A DNA stretch of 40,052 nucleotides, from positions 1-40,052 of the forward strand of contig CAMVQS010000017.1 in NCBI GenBank assembly GCA_947169685.1. Reading direction: 5' to 3'. Below the pieces are notes generated by a model. That model saw only the letters and a list, made by a program, of their open reading frames with translations. It searched no databases and was not told the DNA's origin. Position numbers and translations under genes: made by a program. Shown piece after piece: positions 25,311 to 33,547 of this stretch (position 1 is its first letter; every line of letters starts with the position of its first letter). The stretch is from an uncultured Prevotella sp. (lineage in GTDB: Bacteria; Bacteroidota; Bacteroidia; Bacteroidales; Bacteroidaceae).

Positions 25311-26396
25311 ATGATGAAAAATATATGTATCGTGACGGGTGCACGTCCCAACTTCGTGAAGGTAGCCCCCATCGTCCGTGCCATTCAGCGGGCACGTGAA
25401 CAGGGCGCTGATGTTGCCTGCCAGTTGGTGTATGCCGGTTCCGAGAAAGACTCCACGCTCGAACCCACGCTCTTTGAAGACCTCCAGATGCCGCATCCCG
25501 ATTTCTTTCTGGGAGTTGACTGTGCCAGTCTGAACGAGCTGACCGGTCGTGTGATGGGAGAGTTCGAACAGTATCTGAATGCCCATCCCACCGATGTGGT
25601 GATTGTCGTTGACGACCTTGCCTCGACGATGGCGGTAGCCATTGTGACCAAGAAGCGCGGCATTCGTCTGGCACATCTCGTGGCTGGCACCCGTTCGTTC
25701 GACATCACGATGCCCAAGGAGATTAACCGCCTCGTCATCGACGGACTCTCAGACCTGCTGTTCACGGCAGGCGTCTCTTCCAACAGCAATGCCACACGCG
25801 AAGGAGCCGAGATGCACAAAATCTATATGGTGGGAAACATCCTCATGGATTCGCTCCGTCAGGCACATGGCCGACTGCGTCGTCCTGCTGTGCTCGACAA
25901 ACTGAAGCTCGAGGCAGGGCAGTATCTGGTGTTCACCCTGAACCGTCGTGCGCTGATGGCCAACAAGGAGAACCTGAAGCAGATGCTCGATGCCATCACG
26001 TCATGCGGTCTGCCCATTGTAGCCCCGTTGCGCGATGAAGCAGCAAAGGTCGTCTCCTCGCTCAACTCTCAACGCTCAACGCTCAACATTATCCACCCCT
26101 TGCCTTATCTGGAGTTCGGCTGGCTGACGGCAAACGCCAAAGGCATCATTACCGACTCCGGCAACGTGGCTGAGGAAGCAACGTTCAACGGTGTTCCTTG
26201 CATCACGCTCAACAGCTATACCGAGCACATAGAGACCGTCAAGCAAGGCTCCAACGTGCTGGTAGGCGAGGATGCCAACCAACTGCGGGAGGCACTTGCC
26301 ACGCTCGAAAAGGGCGAATGGAAGAAGTGCTCACTGCCCGACCGCTGGGACGGCCGTACCGCCGAGCGTATCGTCCAGACGTTACTCGCCATGTAA
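25311..26396 (+). CDS. UDP-GlcNAc 2-epimerase homologue with altered active site
   Basis: A 361-residue protein with the WecB-type two-domain GT-B-like fold. Counterparts of the family motifs are CIVTGARPNFVKVAPIVRAI, VVIVVDDLASTMA, LAHLVAGTRSFDITMPKEIN, VFTLNRRALM, GIITDSGNVAEEATF and LNSYTEHIET. Compared with E. coli WecB the Asp of GDT and the Glu of PEE(A)NR seem kept. The Glu of HVEAGLR is Val, and the His of the HRRE motif is Asn, so two residues held to be catalytic are missing. It may be inactive, a binder, or act on another substrate. An in-frame 28-bp heptamer tract encodes LNSQRSTLNI. The last codon and stop lie in the first unit of the 22-bp array. Confidence 0.8.
   Translation: MMKNICIVTGARPNFVKVAPIVRAIQRAREQGADVACQLVYAGSEKDSTLEPTLFEDLQMPHPDFFLGVDCASLNELTGRVMGEFEQYLNAHPTDVVIVVDDLASTMAVAIVTKKRGIRLAHLVAGTRSFDITMPKEINRLVIDGLSDLLFTAGVSSNSNATREGAEMHKIYMVGNILMDSLRQAHGRLRRPAVLDKLKLEAGQYLVFTLNRRALMANKENLKQMLDAITSCGLPIVAPLRDEAAKVVSSLNSQRSTLNIIHPLPYLEFGWLTANAKGIITDSGNVAEEATFNGVPCITLNSYTEHIETVKQGSNVLVGEDANQLREALATLEKGEWKKCSLPDRWDGRTAERIVQTLLAM
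26061..26088. repeat. Heptanucleotide tract inside the epimerase homologue
   Basis: Four 7-bp units (CTCAACT, CTCAACG, CTCAACG, CTCAACA), 28 bp in all, read in frame. As 7 is not a multiple of 3, loss or gain of a unit would shift the frame. Confidence 0.85.
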
Positions 26397-26512
26397 CGCC
26401 TCTTTACTCGGTATGTAACGGATCGTTACTCGGTATGTAACGGGTCGTTACTCGGTATGTAAAGCTCCTTTACTCGGTATGTAACGTGGCGTTACCCGGT
26501 ATGTAAGCAAAG
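26381..26512. repeat. 22-bp-period tandem array upstream of the B12 riboswitch
   Basis: Six contiguous units start at 26381, 26403, 26425, 26447, 26469 and 26491. The core is (G/T)TTACTCGGTATGTAA, usually as the dyad GTTAC-N7-GTAAC, and 5 or 6 variable bases complete each unit. The first unit is the end of the epimerase homologue gene, its ATGTAA being the last Met codon and stop. The array ends 26 bp before the -33 box of the cobalamin locus. Confidence 0.9.
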
Positions 26513-26538
26513 GATAACTAAAAAAAGTTGTCCTTTTT

Positions 26539-26570
26539 TTTGGCTGTTTACGCAATTTGCACTACCTTTG
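26539..26570 (+). promoter_or_regulatory. Promoter of the cobalamin locus
   Basis: TTTG (26539-26542), a 20-bp spacer and TACCTTTG (26563-26570). The riboswitch begins within about 10 bp of the expected transcription start. Confidence 0.8.
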
Positions 26571-26577
26571 CATCCGC

Positions 26578-26745
26578 AATCGGTTCGCGTAACAGCGATT
26601 AATAGGGAATGGGGTGAGAATCCCCGACTGTCCCGCAGCTGTGAGTTGTCCTTAACGGAGCAAACAGGATGCCACTGAACATTTTTCGGGAAGGCGTTTG
26701 CAACGAGGCAACAAAGTCAGAAGACCTGCCGGTTTGCTGATGAGT
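26578..26745 (+). ncRNA. Adenosylcobalamin riboswitch
   Basis: The conserved cobalamin-riboswitch landmarks occur in order: AATAGGGAATGGGGTGAGAA (26611-26630) with the paired TCCCC, the GACTGTCCCGCAGCTGT segment, GCCACTG (26671-26677), CGGGAAGGC (26687-26695), and GTCAGAAGACCTGCC (26716-26730), the B12-box side. It sits between a good promoter and btuB. A downstream stem (CCGCC at 26756-26760 with GGCGG at 26770-26774) could be the expression platform that hides the btuB start region. When AdoCbl is bound, expression of the locus should fall. Confidence 0.94.
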
Positions 26746-26792
26746 AATGGGCTTCCGCCTCGAGGATTGGGCGGCTCCAAAAAGCAACAAGG

Positions 26793-28757
26793 ATGAGGAA
26801 ACTATTGGCCATCGTGGGTTATTGTATGATGTCGGCATACGTGTCGGCACAGACGGATACGACTACACATCAGATTGACGAGGTGCAGGTCGTAGATAGC
26901 CGCAAGCACCACACGCTGACTTCGACGGCTCCGTTGCACGTGATGGATCACGGTGAGATGTTACGCATGGGCGTTACCGATATGGCCGACGCGCTACACC
27001 GTCTGCCGGGCATCACACTGCGTGACTATGGTGGGGCAGGTGGCATGAAGACGGTCTCGGTGCGCGGCTTCGGTGCCAAGCACACAGGCGTCAGCTACGA
27101 CGGTGTGATGCTCTCGGAATGTCAGAGCGGCGAGATAGACCTGTCGCGCTATTCGCTGGATAATGTGGGTAGCCTCTCGCTGGTCATCGGCGACAACGAC
27201 GACATCTTCATTCCGGCTCGTCAGGCTACGACTCCTGCCAGCATCAATATCCAGACAATGTCGCTCCCCACAGACGATGTGCGTCCACATTTGACAACAC
27301 AGCTGAAGTTCGGCTCGTTCGGCTATGTGTCGCCGTTCCTGAAATATGAGCAGAACATGAACGAGCGCTTTGCGCTTTCGGCAGTAGGGGAATATACCTA
27401 CGCGGAGAACGACTATCCCTATACGATTAAGAATGGTATAGAGACCATTGAGGACCGCCGTAAGAACAGCAGGATGAACTCCGGACACGGAGAGCTGAAC
27501 TTCCTGTGGACCATCAGTCCGTCGGACCGTCTGACGGGTAAGGTCTATTATTACGACAACGACCGCCAGTTGCCCGGGCAGGTGTTCTATTATTCGAATA
27601 CCAGTCGTGAGACGCTCCGCGACCGCAACCTCTTCGGTCAGCTGATGTATCAGAAGCGCCTGTCGGAGAGACTGTCGTTGAAGCTGAACGGGAAATTCAA
27701 CTGGTCGGCATCGCTCTATGATGACGGTATGGTAGCCAGTCAGATTCTGGATGCCAACTACTGGCAGCGCGAATACTACACGTCGGCCTGTCTGTTGTAC
27801 CTGCCCAGCGACGAATGGGCGTTCGACTACTCCGTGGATTATGCCCACAACAACCTGAACAGCACGCTTGATACGGACGTGCGTCCTTATCGTAACACCC
27901 TGCTGCAGTCGGCTACGGCCAAGTACCGTACGCGGCGGCTGACGGTGATGGGACGTCTGCTCTATTCGCTTTACCTGAACGGAGCCAAGCAGGGCGCGTC
28001 GGCAGAGGACATGCGCCGCCTGTCACCCTCGCTGAGCCTGTCCTATCTGTTGTTGCCCAACCTGCACGTGCGTGCTTCCTATAAGGAGATTTTCCGTGCT
28101 CCAACGTTCAACGAAAACTATTTCTTCCACTACGGCTCCAAGGACCTGCATCCCGAGCGGACGGAACAGCTGAACGTGGGCGTGACGTGGACGGGAGACT
28201 TTGGAAAAACCAGCCTTCAGACAACGCTCGACGGCTATTACAACATCGTGAAGGACATGATTGTGGCCGTGCCTTTCAATATGTTCGTATGGAACTGCGT
28301 TAACGTGGGTAAGGTGCGTGTGCTGGGTCTTGACTTTACATTGAATGCGTCTCATCAACTCGCCAAAAGACAGACGCTTACACTTTCCGGCTATTACAGT
28401 TATCAGCGAGCACAGAACCGTGCCGACGAGACTTCACCTTATTATAATAACCAGATAGCCTACACGCCCGAGCACAGCGGTTCGGCGGCGTTGGCTTGGG
28501 AGAATCCTTGGGTGAACATCTCTACTCACCTGACGACTGTGAGCGAACGCTGGACAACCAATGCCCATATTGAGGGAACCCGCGTGAAGGGCTATTACGA
28601 ACTGGGCGCATCGGCCTACCGTCGCTTCCATGTAGGACGGAGCATGATGGAGTTGCGTCTGGACTTGAAGAATTTGACTGACAAGCAATACGAGATCGTG
28701 GGAAGCTATCCCATGCCTGGCAGAAGCTATCAGATATCACTTAATTACAAATTATAA
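26793..28757 (+). CDS. btuB: TonB-dependent outer-membrane cobalamin receptor
   Basis: A 654-residue TonB-dependent receptor. Signal peptide MRKLLAIVGYCMMSAYVSAQ; TonB-box-like IDEVQVVDSR; plug domain with ADALHRLPGITLRDYGGAGG and MKTVSVRGFGAKHTGVSYDG; then a 22-strand barrel ending SYPMPGRSYQISLNYKL. There is no N-terminal carboxypeptidase-D-like extension, unlike SusC proteins, so it is the BtuB type. Substrate is set by context: an AdoCbl riboswitch in front and BtuG, BtuF, BtuC and cobalamin assembly genes behind. It works with a BtuG-like surface lipoprotein encoded 14 bp downstream. Confidence 0.92.
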   Translation: MRKLLAIVGYCMMSAYVSAQTDTTTHQIDEVQVVDSRKHHTLTSTAPLHVMDHGEMLRMGVTDMADALHRLPGITLRDYGGAGGMKTVSVRGFGAKHTGVSYDGVMLSECQSGEIDLSRYSLDNVGSLSLVIGDNDDIFIPARQATTPASINIQTMSLPTDDVRPHLTTQLKFGSFGYVSPFLKYEQNMNERFALSAVGEYTYAENDYPYTIKNGIETIEDRRKNSRMNSGHGELNFLWTISPSDRLTGKVYYYDNDRQLPGQVFYYSNTSRETLRDRNLFGQLMYQKRLSERLSLKLNGKFNWSASLYDDGMVASQILDANYWQREYYTSACLLYLPSDEWAFDYSVDYAHNNLNSTLDTDVRPYRNTLLQSATAKYRTRRLTVMGRLLYSLYLNGAKQGASAEDMRRLSPSLSLSYLLLPNLHVRASYKEIFRAPTFNENYFFHYGSKDLHPERTEQLNVGVTWTGDFGKTSLQTTLDGYYNIVKDMIVAVPFNMFVWNCVNVGKVRVLGLDFTLNASHQLAKRQTLTLSGYYSYQRAQNRADETSPYYNNQIAYTPEHSGSAALAWENPWVNISTHLTTVSERWTTNAHIEGTRVKGYYELGASAYRRFHVGRSMMELRLDLKNLTDKQYEIVGSYPMPGRSYQISLNYKL

Positions 28758-28771
28758 AAACAACAAGAAAA

Positions 28772-29911
28772 ATGAAAAAGTATCTTTTGAGTTTTGCAGT
28801 ACTGATGATGGGCACAGCCCTCTTTACTGCATGTAGCAATGACGATGACGAACCCGTTATTAAGCCGGTTGACGTGTCGAACGGTATGTTCCTGGTTGGT
28901 TCAGGTAACAAGAAGGCCGGTATTGACGGTAACCTCAGTTACATTGACTATACGAAAGGCACCGTTACGTCAAATGCTTTCCAGCTGGCCAACGGTAAGT
29001 CGGTAGGTAAGACTGCCAACTACATCATGACCTATGGCAACAAGCTGTACATCGTGGTGGATGCCGAGGCAACCATCTGGGTATGTGACAAGCAGACCCT
29101 GAAGGTCATCAAGCAGATCAGCACCACCGCGCTGCTGGGTGAGAAGGACGGTCTGAGCCCCCGTGCAGCTGTCGGCAAGGACGGTTTGCTGTACTTCGCC
29201 TGCTATGGTGACAGCTACAATGGCGGTAACGGTATCGTGGCTGCTATCGATACCATCAACTTCGCTAAGCAGAAGACCTATACCGTAGGTTCTTATCCCA
29301 ATGGCGTAACACTCTGCAGCAGCTATCTCTTTGTCACAAACTCTGATTATGGTAGTAATGTAAAGCCCTCTCTGTCGAAGATTGACCTCACGAACGGTAC
29401 TGTCAGCGAGATTAAGGATGCTGCGATTACCAACCCGATGGAAATCCTGACCGTAGGCAACGATGTTTATTATCTGGATTATGGTACCTACGATGAGAAC
29501 TGGAACCAGACGGGTGCTGGTGTTCGCAAGGTGACACTCGATGGCAAAGTGACGAAGGTGGTTGACGGAACGGCTATGTGCACTGATGGTAAGAAAATCT
29601 ACACCGTAAATGCTCCTTATGGTGCCAGCGGTACGAACTACCTGATTTACGACGCAGCAACCGGTACTACTACCAGCTGGGAGCCTGCTGACGTGTTCAG
29701 TCCCGCAGTTATCGCAGCTGACCCCATTACGGGTAACATCTTCATCGTTTCTTACCAGAAGAACCCCGATACCGGTTATGCCGGCTATGCCCTGCCTTCA
29801 TACACCAACCAGTATGACGCTACAGGTAAGCTCGTGAAGAAGTACGAGGGTACGGCCACTGGTCCTATCTCGGTTGTCTTCAACACTGGTGTGAAGTACG
29901 TACAAGAATAA
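28772..29911 (+). CDS. btuG: BtuG-like surface beta-propeller lipoprotein
   Basis: A 379-residue lipoprotein: signal MKKYLLSFAVLMMGTALFTA, lipobox Cys followed by SNDDDEP, an acidic export signal for surface lipoproteins in Bacteroidetes. The rest consists of YncE-like beta-propeller blades (DGNLSYIDYTKGTVTSNAFQ, TIWVCDKQTLKVIKQI, SYPNGVTLCSSYLFVTNSDY, ITGNIFIVSYQKNPDTG), of the DUF5074/YncE type. In Bacteroides, BtuG is a propeller of this kind that caps BtuB and binds B12 with extreme affinity. Placement right after btuB in a riboswitch-controlled locus supports that role here; binding itself is inferred. Confidence 0.82.
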   Translation: MKKYLLSFAVLMMGTALFTACSNDDDEPVIKPVDVSNGMFLVGSGNKKAGIDGNLSYIDYTKGTVTSNAFQLANGKSVGKTANYIMTYGNKLYIVVDAEATIWVCDKQTLKVIKQISTTALLGEKDGLSPRAAVGKDGLLYFACYGDSYNGGNGIVAAIDTINFAKQKTYTVGSYPNGVTLCSSYLFVTNSDYGSNVKPSLSKIDLTNGTVSEIKDAAITNPMEILTVGNDVYYLDYGTYDENWNQTGAGVRKVTLDGKVTKVVDGTAMCTDGKKIYTVNAPYGASGTNYLIYDAATGTTTSWEPADVFSPAVIAADPITGNIFIVSYQKNPDTGYAGYALPSYTNQYDATGKLVKKYEGTATGPISVVFNTGVKYVQE

Positions 29912-31041
29912 TGCACCCCTCAATGATAAAGGACTCTTTGTTTGCTTTATTAGCGGCAGTATTGCTGTCCTCCTGCGGCGGGCAAACCGCCCGTCAGCAG
30001 GGGGATGGTGATACTGTTTCCTTCAAGTATGCCTCGCTGCTCACTATCGTGGATTATGACGGTTACAGCGTGGCTACTATCCGTAACCCCTGGAAGGAGG
30101 GAATGACGCTGCACACCTATGTGCTGGTGCCCAAAGGAACGAACCCCGATGTACCGGAAGGTACGGTTATCCAGACACCGATTCAGCGTTCGGCCGTCTT
30201 CACGACGGTTCATTGCTCGCTGCTCACTACGCTGGGTTGCGGCGAAGCCATCGTGGGTGTGGCAGACTCAAAGTACATCAAAGTCCCCTGGATTCAGCAG
30301 CAGATTAAGCAAGGACGCATTGTCGATTGTGGCAATGGTCTGAATCCTGTGGTAGAGAAAATCATGGACATCAAGCCTGACGTCATCATGCTCTCGCCTT
30401 TCGAGAACTCCGGCGGCTATGGCAAGGTGGAAGACATCAATATCCCCATTGTGGAGTGTGCCGAATATATGGAGAGCTCACCACTTGGACGTGCCGAGTG
30501 GATGAAGTTCTACGGTCGTTTGTTCGGACAGCAGCAGCGCGCCGACAGTTTGTTTGCCGTTGTTGACAGTTGTTATCAGGCCCTGAAGACACAGGCTGCG
30601 AAGGCAGGCGAGGGTAGGAGCGTGCTGTTCGACAAGATTGTGGGCAACGTCTGGTACGTGCCGGGTGGACACAGCACTATCGGACAGATGATCAAGGATG
30701 CCGGCGGACGTTATCCGTGGGCTGACAACGAGCAGAGCGGAAGCCTTTCATTGCCTTTTGAGACAGTATTGGAGAAAGCCGGTGAGAGTGACGTGTGGCT
30801 CTATCGCTACACCAGTGACCACGTCATGACGTTGGAGGAGCTGATGGCTGACCATCGCGGCTATGAACAGCTGAAGCCCTACCGCACGGGCGAGGTCTAT
30901 GGCTGCAATGTCGAAGTGTCCCGTTTCTACGAGGAATCACCCTTCCGTCCTGACTATCTGCTTGGCGATTTTATACAAATTCTTCATCCTGAGATAACAA
31001 ATCTACCGCCTTTACGTTATTATGTAAAGGTAAAACGGTAA
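29911..31041 (+). CDS. btuF: Cobalamin ABC transporter substrate-binding lipoprotein
   Basis: A 376-residue periplasmic-binding protein of the BtuF/FhuD type (Peripl_BP_2). A lipoprotein signal (SLFALLAAVLLSSCGGQT) is followed by two lobes joined by a long helix. The first lobe has SLLTTLGCGEAIVGVADSKY and VVEKIMDIKPDVIMLSPFEN; the second has SVLFDKIVGNVWYVPGG and SDVWLYRYTSDHVMTLEELM. Its ATG overlaps the btuG TAA (TAATG). It should hand corrinoid from the periplasm to BtuC. An iron-siderophore role is the usual alternative for this family, but the neighbourhood argues for cobalamin. Confidence 0.88.
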   Translation: MHPSMIKDSLFALLAAVLLSSCGGQTARQQGDGDTVSFKYASLLTIVDYDGYSVATIRNPWKEGMTLHTYVLVPKGTNPDVPEGTVIQTPIQRSAVFTTVHCSLLTTLGCGEAIVGVADSKYIKVPWIQQQIKQGRIVDCGNGLNPVVEKIMDIKPDVIMLSPFENSGGYGKVEDINIPIVECAEYMESSPLGRAEWMKFYGRLFGQQQRADSLFAVVDSCYQALKTQAAKAGEGRSVLFDKIVGNVWYVPGGHSTIGQMIKDAGGRYPWADNEQSGSLSLPFETVLEKAGESDVWLYRYTSDHVMTLEELMADHRGYEQLKPYRTGEVYGCNVEVSRFYEESPFRPDYLLGDFIQILHPEITNLPPLRYYVKVKR

Positions 31042-31045
31042 AACA

Positions 31046-32062
31046 TTGAAGAAAGGAACCGTCTGGTGTATAGTACTGACAGCGCTGATGGTGCTGCTGT
31101 TCGTGCTCAACCTGGTAAAGGGAAGCATTGATATCCCCTTTGCCGACGTGGTTCATATTCTTACTGGTCAGGCAGAGGACGTCAAGCCTTCGTGGCAGTA
31201 CATCGTGCTCGAGTCCCGACTGCCGCAAGCGCTGACCGCCATCTTCTGTGGTGCAGCGTTGGCTGTCAGCGGTCTGATGTTGCAGACAACTTTCCGCAAC
31301 CCGTTGGCAGGTCCCAGCATCTTCGGTATCAACAGCGGCGCCGGCTTGGGCGTAGCACTCATCATGCTGCTGCTGGGCGGTTCGCTCAGCGTGGGCAGTG
31401 TCAGCGTCAGCGGTTTCGTCGCTGTGTTGCTGGCTGCTTTCGTAGGTGCCATGAGTGTGATGGCGCTCATCTTCTTTTTCTCAACGCTGGTACGCAACAA
31501 CGTCATGCTGCTCATCATCGGCATCATGATTGGTTACATCAGCAATTCTGCCATCTCGCTGCTCAACTTCTTTGCCACCGACGAGGGCGTCAAGTCCTAC
31601 ATGGTTTGGGGCATGGGCTCGTTTGGTGGCGTATCCCTGAAATACATGCCGGCCTTTGCCTGCATCACGTCTCTTGGACTGCTGGGCTCGTTGCTGCTCA
31701 TGAAGTCGCTCAACGCCCTGATGCTGGGAGACCGTTATGCCGAGAACCTTGGCGTGAACATTGTCCGTGTACGCAACTGGCTGCTCTTCGTGACGGGCGT
31801 GCTGACAGCCATCACCACAGCCTTCTGTGGTCCGGTGGCGTTCATCGGTCTGGCCGTTCCGCACATCGCCCGCCTGCTGCTCACCACCGACAACCATCGT
31901 TGGCTCATGCCCGCCACTATGCTTTGCGGAGCCGTCATTGCCCTGTTGTGCAATGTCATCTGCGTCCTGCCAGGCGAGACGGGCGTCATTCCCCTCAATG
32001 CTGTTACGCCCATCATTGGTGCTCCTGTCATCATTTACGTCATCATCAAAGAACGACGCTAA
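31046..32062 (+). CDS. btuC: Cobalamin ABC transporter permease
   Basis: A 338-residue FecCD-family permease with about ten membrane helices. Signatures are LESRLPQALTAIFCGAALAV, SGLMLQTTFRNPLAGPSIFG, INSGAGLGVALIMLLLGG and GPVAFIGLAVPHIARLL, the last being near the coupling region. The start is a TTG at 31046, 4 bp after the btuF stop; no nearer ATG is in frame. The family works as a dimer with BtuD ATPases. No BtuD gene lies in this locus: the next gene, 3 bp on, is cobQ. Confidence 0.9.
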   Translation: MKKGTVWCIVLTALMVLLFVLNLVKGSIDIPFADVVHILTGQAEDVKPSWQYIVLESRLPQALTAIFCGAALAVSGLMLQTTFRNPLAGPSIFGINSGAGLGVALIMLLLGGSLSVGSVSVSGFVAVLLAAFVGAMSVMALIFFFSTLVRNNVMLLIIGIMIGYISNSAISLLNFFATDEGVKSYMVWGMGSFGGVSLKYMPAFACITSLGLLGSLLLMKSLNALMLGDRYAENLGVNIVRVRNWLLFVTGVLTAITTAFCGPVAFIGLAVPHIARLLLTTDNHRWLMPATMLCGAVIALLCNVICVLPGETGVIPLNAVTPIIGAPVIIYVIIKERR

Positions 32063-32065
32063 GAG

Positions 32066-33547
32066 ATGATGGAAGGAAAGAGCGCGTTACGTCATGTCAT
32101 GCTGGCAGGAACAGGCAGCGATGTCGGCAAGAGCATCCTGGCCACAGCCCTTTGTCGTATCTTCAAACAAGACGGTTATCATCCCGCTCCCTTCAAGGCG
32201 CAGAACATGGCACTGAACTCCGGCGTCACACCCGAAGGACTGGAGATTGGCCGGGCGCAGGCTGTGCAGGCAGAGGCAGCCGGCGTTCCTTGTCACACGG
32301 ACATGAACCCGCTTCTGCTGAAGCCCCAGAGCGACCACACCTCCCAAGTGGTGCTCAACGGAAAGCCTGTCGGCAATAAGAGCGCGTACGAATATTGGCG
32401 AACCAACAGCCAGTTACGCGAAGAGGTGCATGCCGCGTTCGACCGTTTGGCTTCACGTTATAACCCCATAGTGTTGGAGGGAGCAGGTAGTATCTCGGAG
32501 CTGAACCTGCGCAAGAACGACCTTGTGAACCTGTCGATGGCCCGTTATGCCGATGCCGACGTGCTGCTGGTGGGCGACATCGACCGCGGAGGCGTCTTTG
32601 CCTCGGTCTATGGCAGTATTATGTTGCAGACCCCCGAGGACCGGCAGCGCATCAAGGGCATCATCATCAATAAGTTCCGTGGTGACCTGCGGCTCTTTGA
32701 GGAAGGCCGGCGGATGCTGGAGGACATCTGTGGGGTACCCGTCTTGGGCGTTGTGCCGTATTACACGGACATCCATATCGAAGAGGAGGATAGTGTTGCG
32801 CTGGCGCAGAAGTCCTTCCAACTGGAACATGACAAGGTGAACGTTGCCGTCATCATGCTCAGGCACTTGTCAAACTACACCGACTTTGACTCGCTTGAGC
32901 GCGACTCCCGCGTACATCTTTTCTATACGAACAATGTCGATGACATCAGCAAGGCAGACATCATCATCCTGCCTGGCACGAAATCGACGCTCAGCGACCT
33001 TTATGAACTGCGACGTAACGGTTGTGCACAGGCCATCATGAAGGCCCGCCGTCAAGGTGCTGCCGTCGTTGGCGTCTGCGGTGGTTATCAGATGATGGGT
33101 GTTGAAGTCTGCGACCCCCACCATCAGGAGGGTGACATCGAACGACTGCCCGGCTTGGGGTTGTTGCCCGTCACCACGACCATGACTGCCCAAAAGACCA
33201 CCCGTCAGGTTACGTTCAACGGCAACTGGCACGGCTACGAGATTCATCAGGGCGAGACCCATCCCTTCGGCGATGCCAAGGAAAGTCCGTTTACCGTGTT
33301 TGATGACGGCACCACAGACGGCTATGTTGCAGACGAGAAGTGCATGGGCACCTATATACACGGCGTCTTCGACAATCCCGCCTTTGTCGATAAGCTGTTG
33401 CAGCCTTATGCTGACAAGCTGAAGACAGCGGAAGCACCGTTCGACTATCAGGCGTTCAAGGAACAGCAGTATGACCTGCTGGCCGACCATGTACGCCAAT
33501 ACGTGGATATTCCCCGACTTTACCAAATACTGCAAGCCCATGATTGA
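32066..33547 (+). CDS. cobQ: Cobyric acid synthase
   Basis: A 493-residue enzyme (CobQ/CbiP) that amidates four side chains of adenosylcobyrinic acid a,c-diamide using glutamine and ATP. The N-terminal half is a dethiobiotin-synthetase-like P-loop domain: VMLAGTGSDVGKSILATALC, FKAQNMALNSGVTPEGLEIG, MNPLLLKPQSDHTSQVVLNG and VLLVGDIDRGGVFASVYGS. The C-terminal half is a class I glutamine amidotransferase: IILPGTKSTLSDL, AAVVGVCGGYQMMG with the catalytic Cys, and MGTYIHGVFDN with the His. Its end overlaps the cobD start by 8 bp. Confidence 0.95.
   Translation: MMEGKSALRHVMLAGTGSDVGKSILATALCRIFKQDGYHPAPFKAQNMALNSGVTPEGLEIGRAQAVQAEAAGVPCHTDMNPLLLKPQSDHTSQVVLNGKPVGNKSAYEYWRTNSQLREEVHAAFDRLASRYNPIVLEGAGSISELNLRKNDLVNLSMARYADADVLLVGDIDRGGVFASVYGSIMLQTPEDRQRIKGIIINKFRGDLRLFEEGRRMLEDICGVPVLGVVPYYTDIHIEEEDSVALAQKSFQLEHDKVNVAVIMLRHLSNYTDFDSLERDSRVHLFYTNNVDDISKADIIILPGTKSTLSDLYELRRNGCAQAIMKARRQGAAVVGVCGGYQMMGVEVCDPHHQEGDIERLPGLGLLPVTTTMTAQKTTRQVTFNGNWHGYEIHQGETHPFGDAKESPFTVFDDGTTDGYVADEKCMGTYIHGVFDNPAFVDKLLQPYADKLKTAEAPFDYQAFKEQQYDLLADHVRQYVDIPRLYQILQAHD

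Noticed and set aside
31192..32379. 395-codon open frame within btuC/cobQ
   Set aside because: It is a shadow frame: His-, Arg- and Cys-rich, overlapping two well-supported genes on the same strand.
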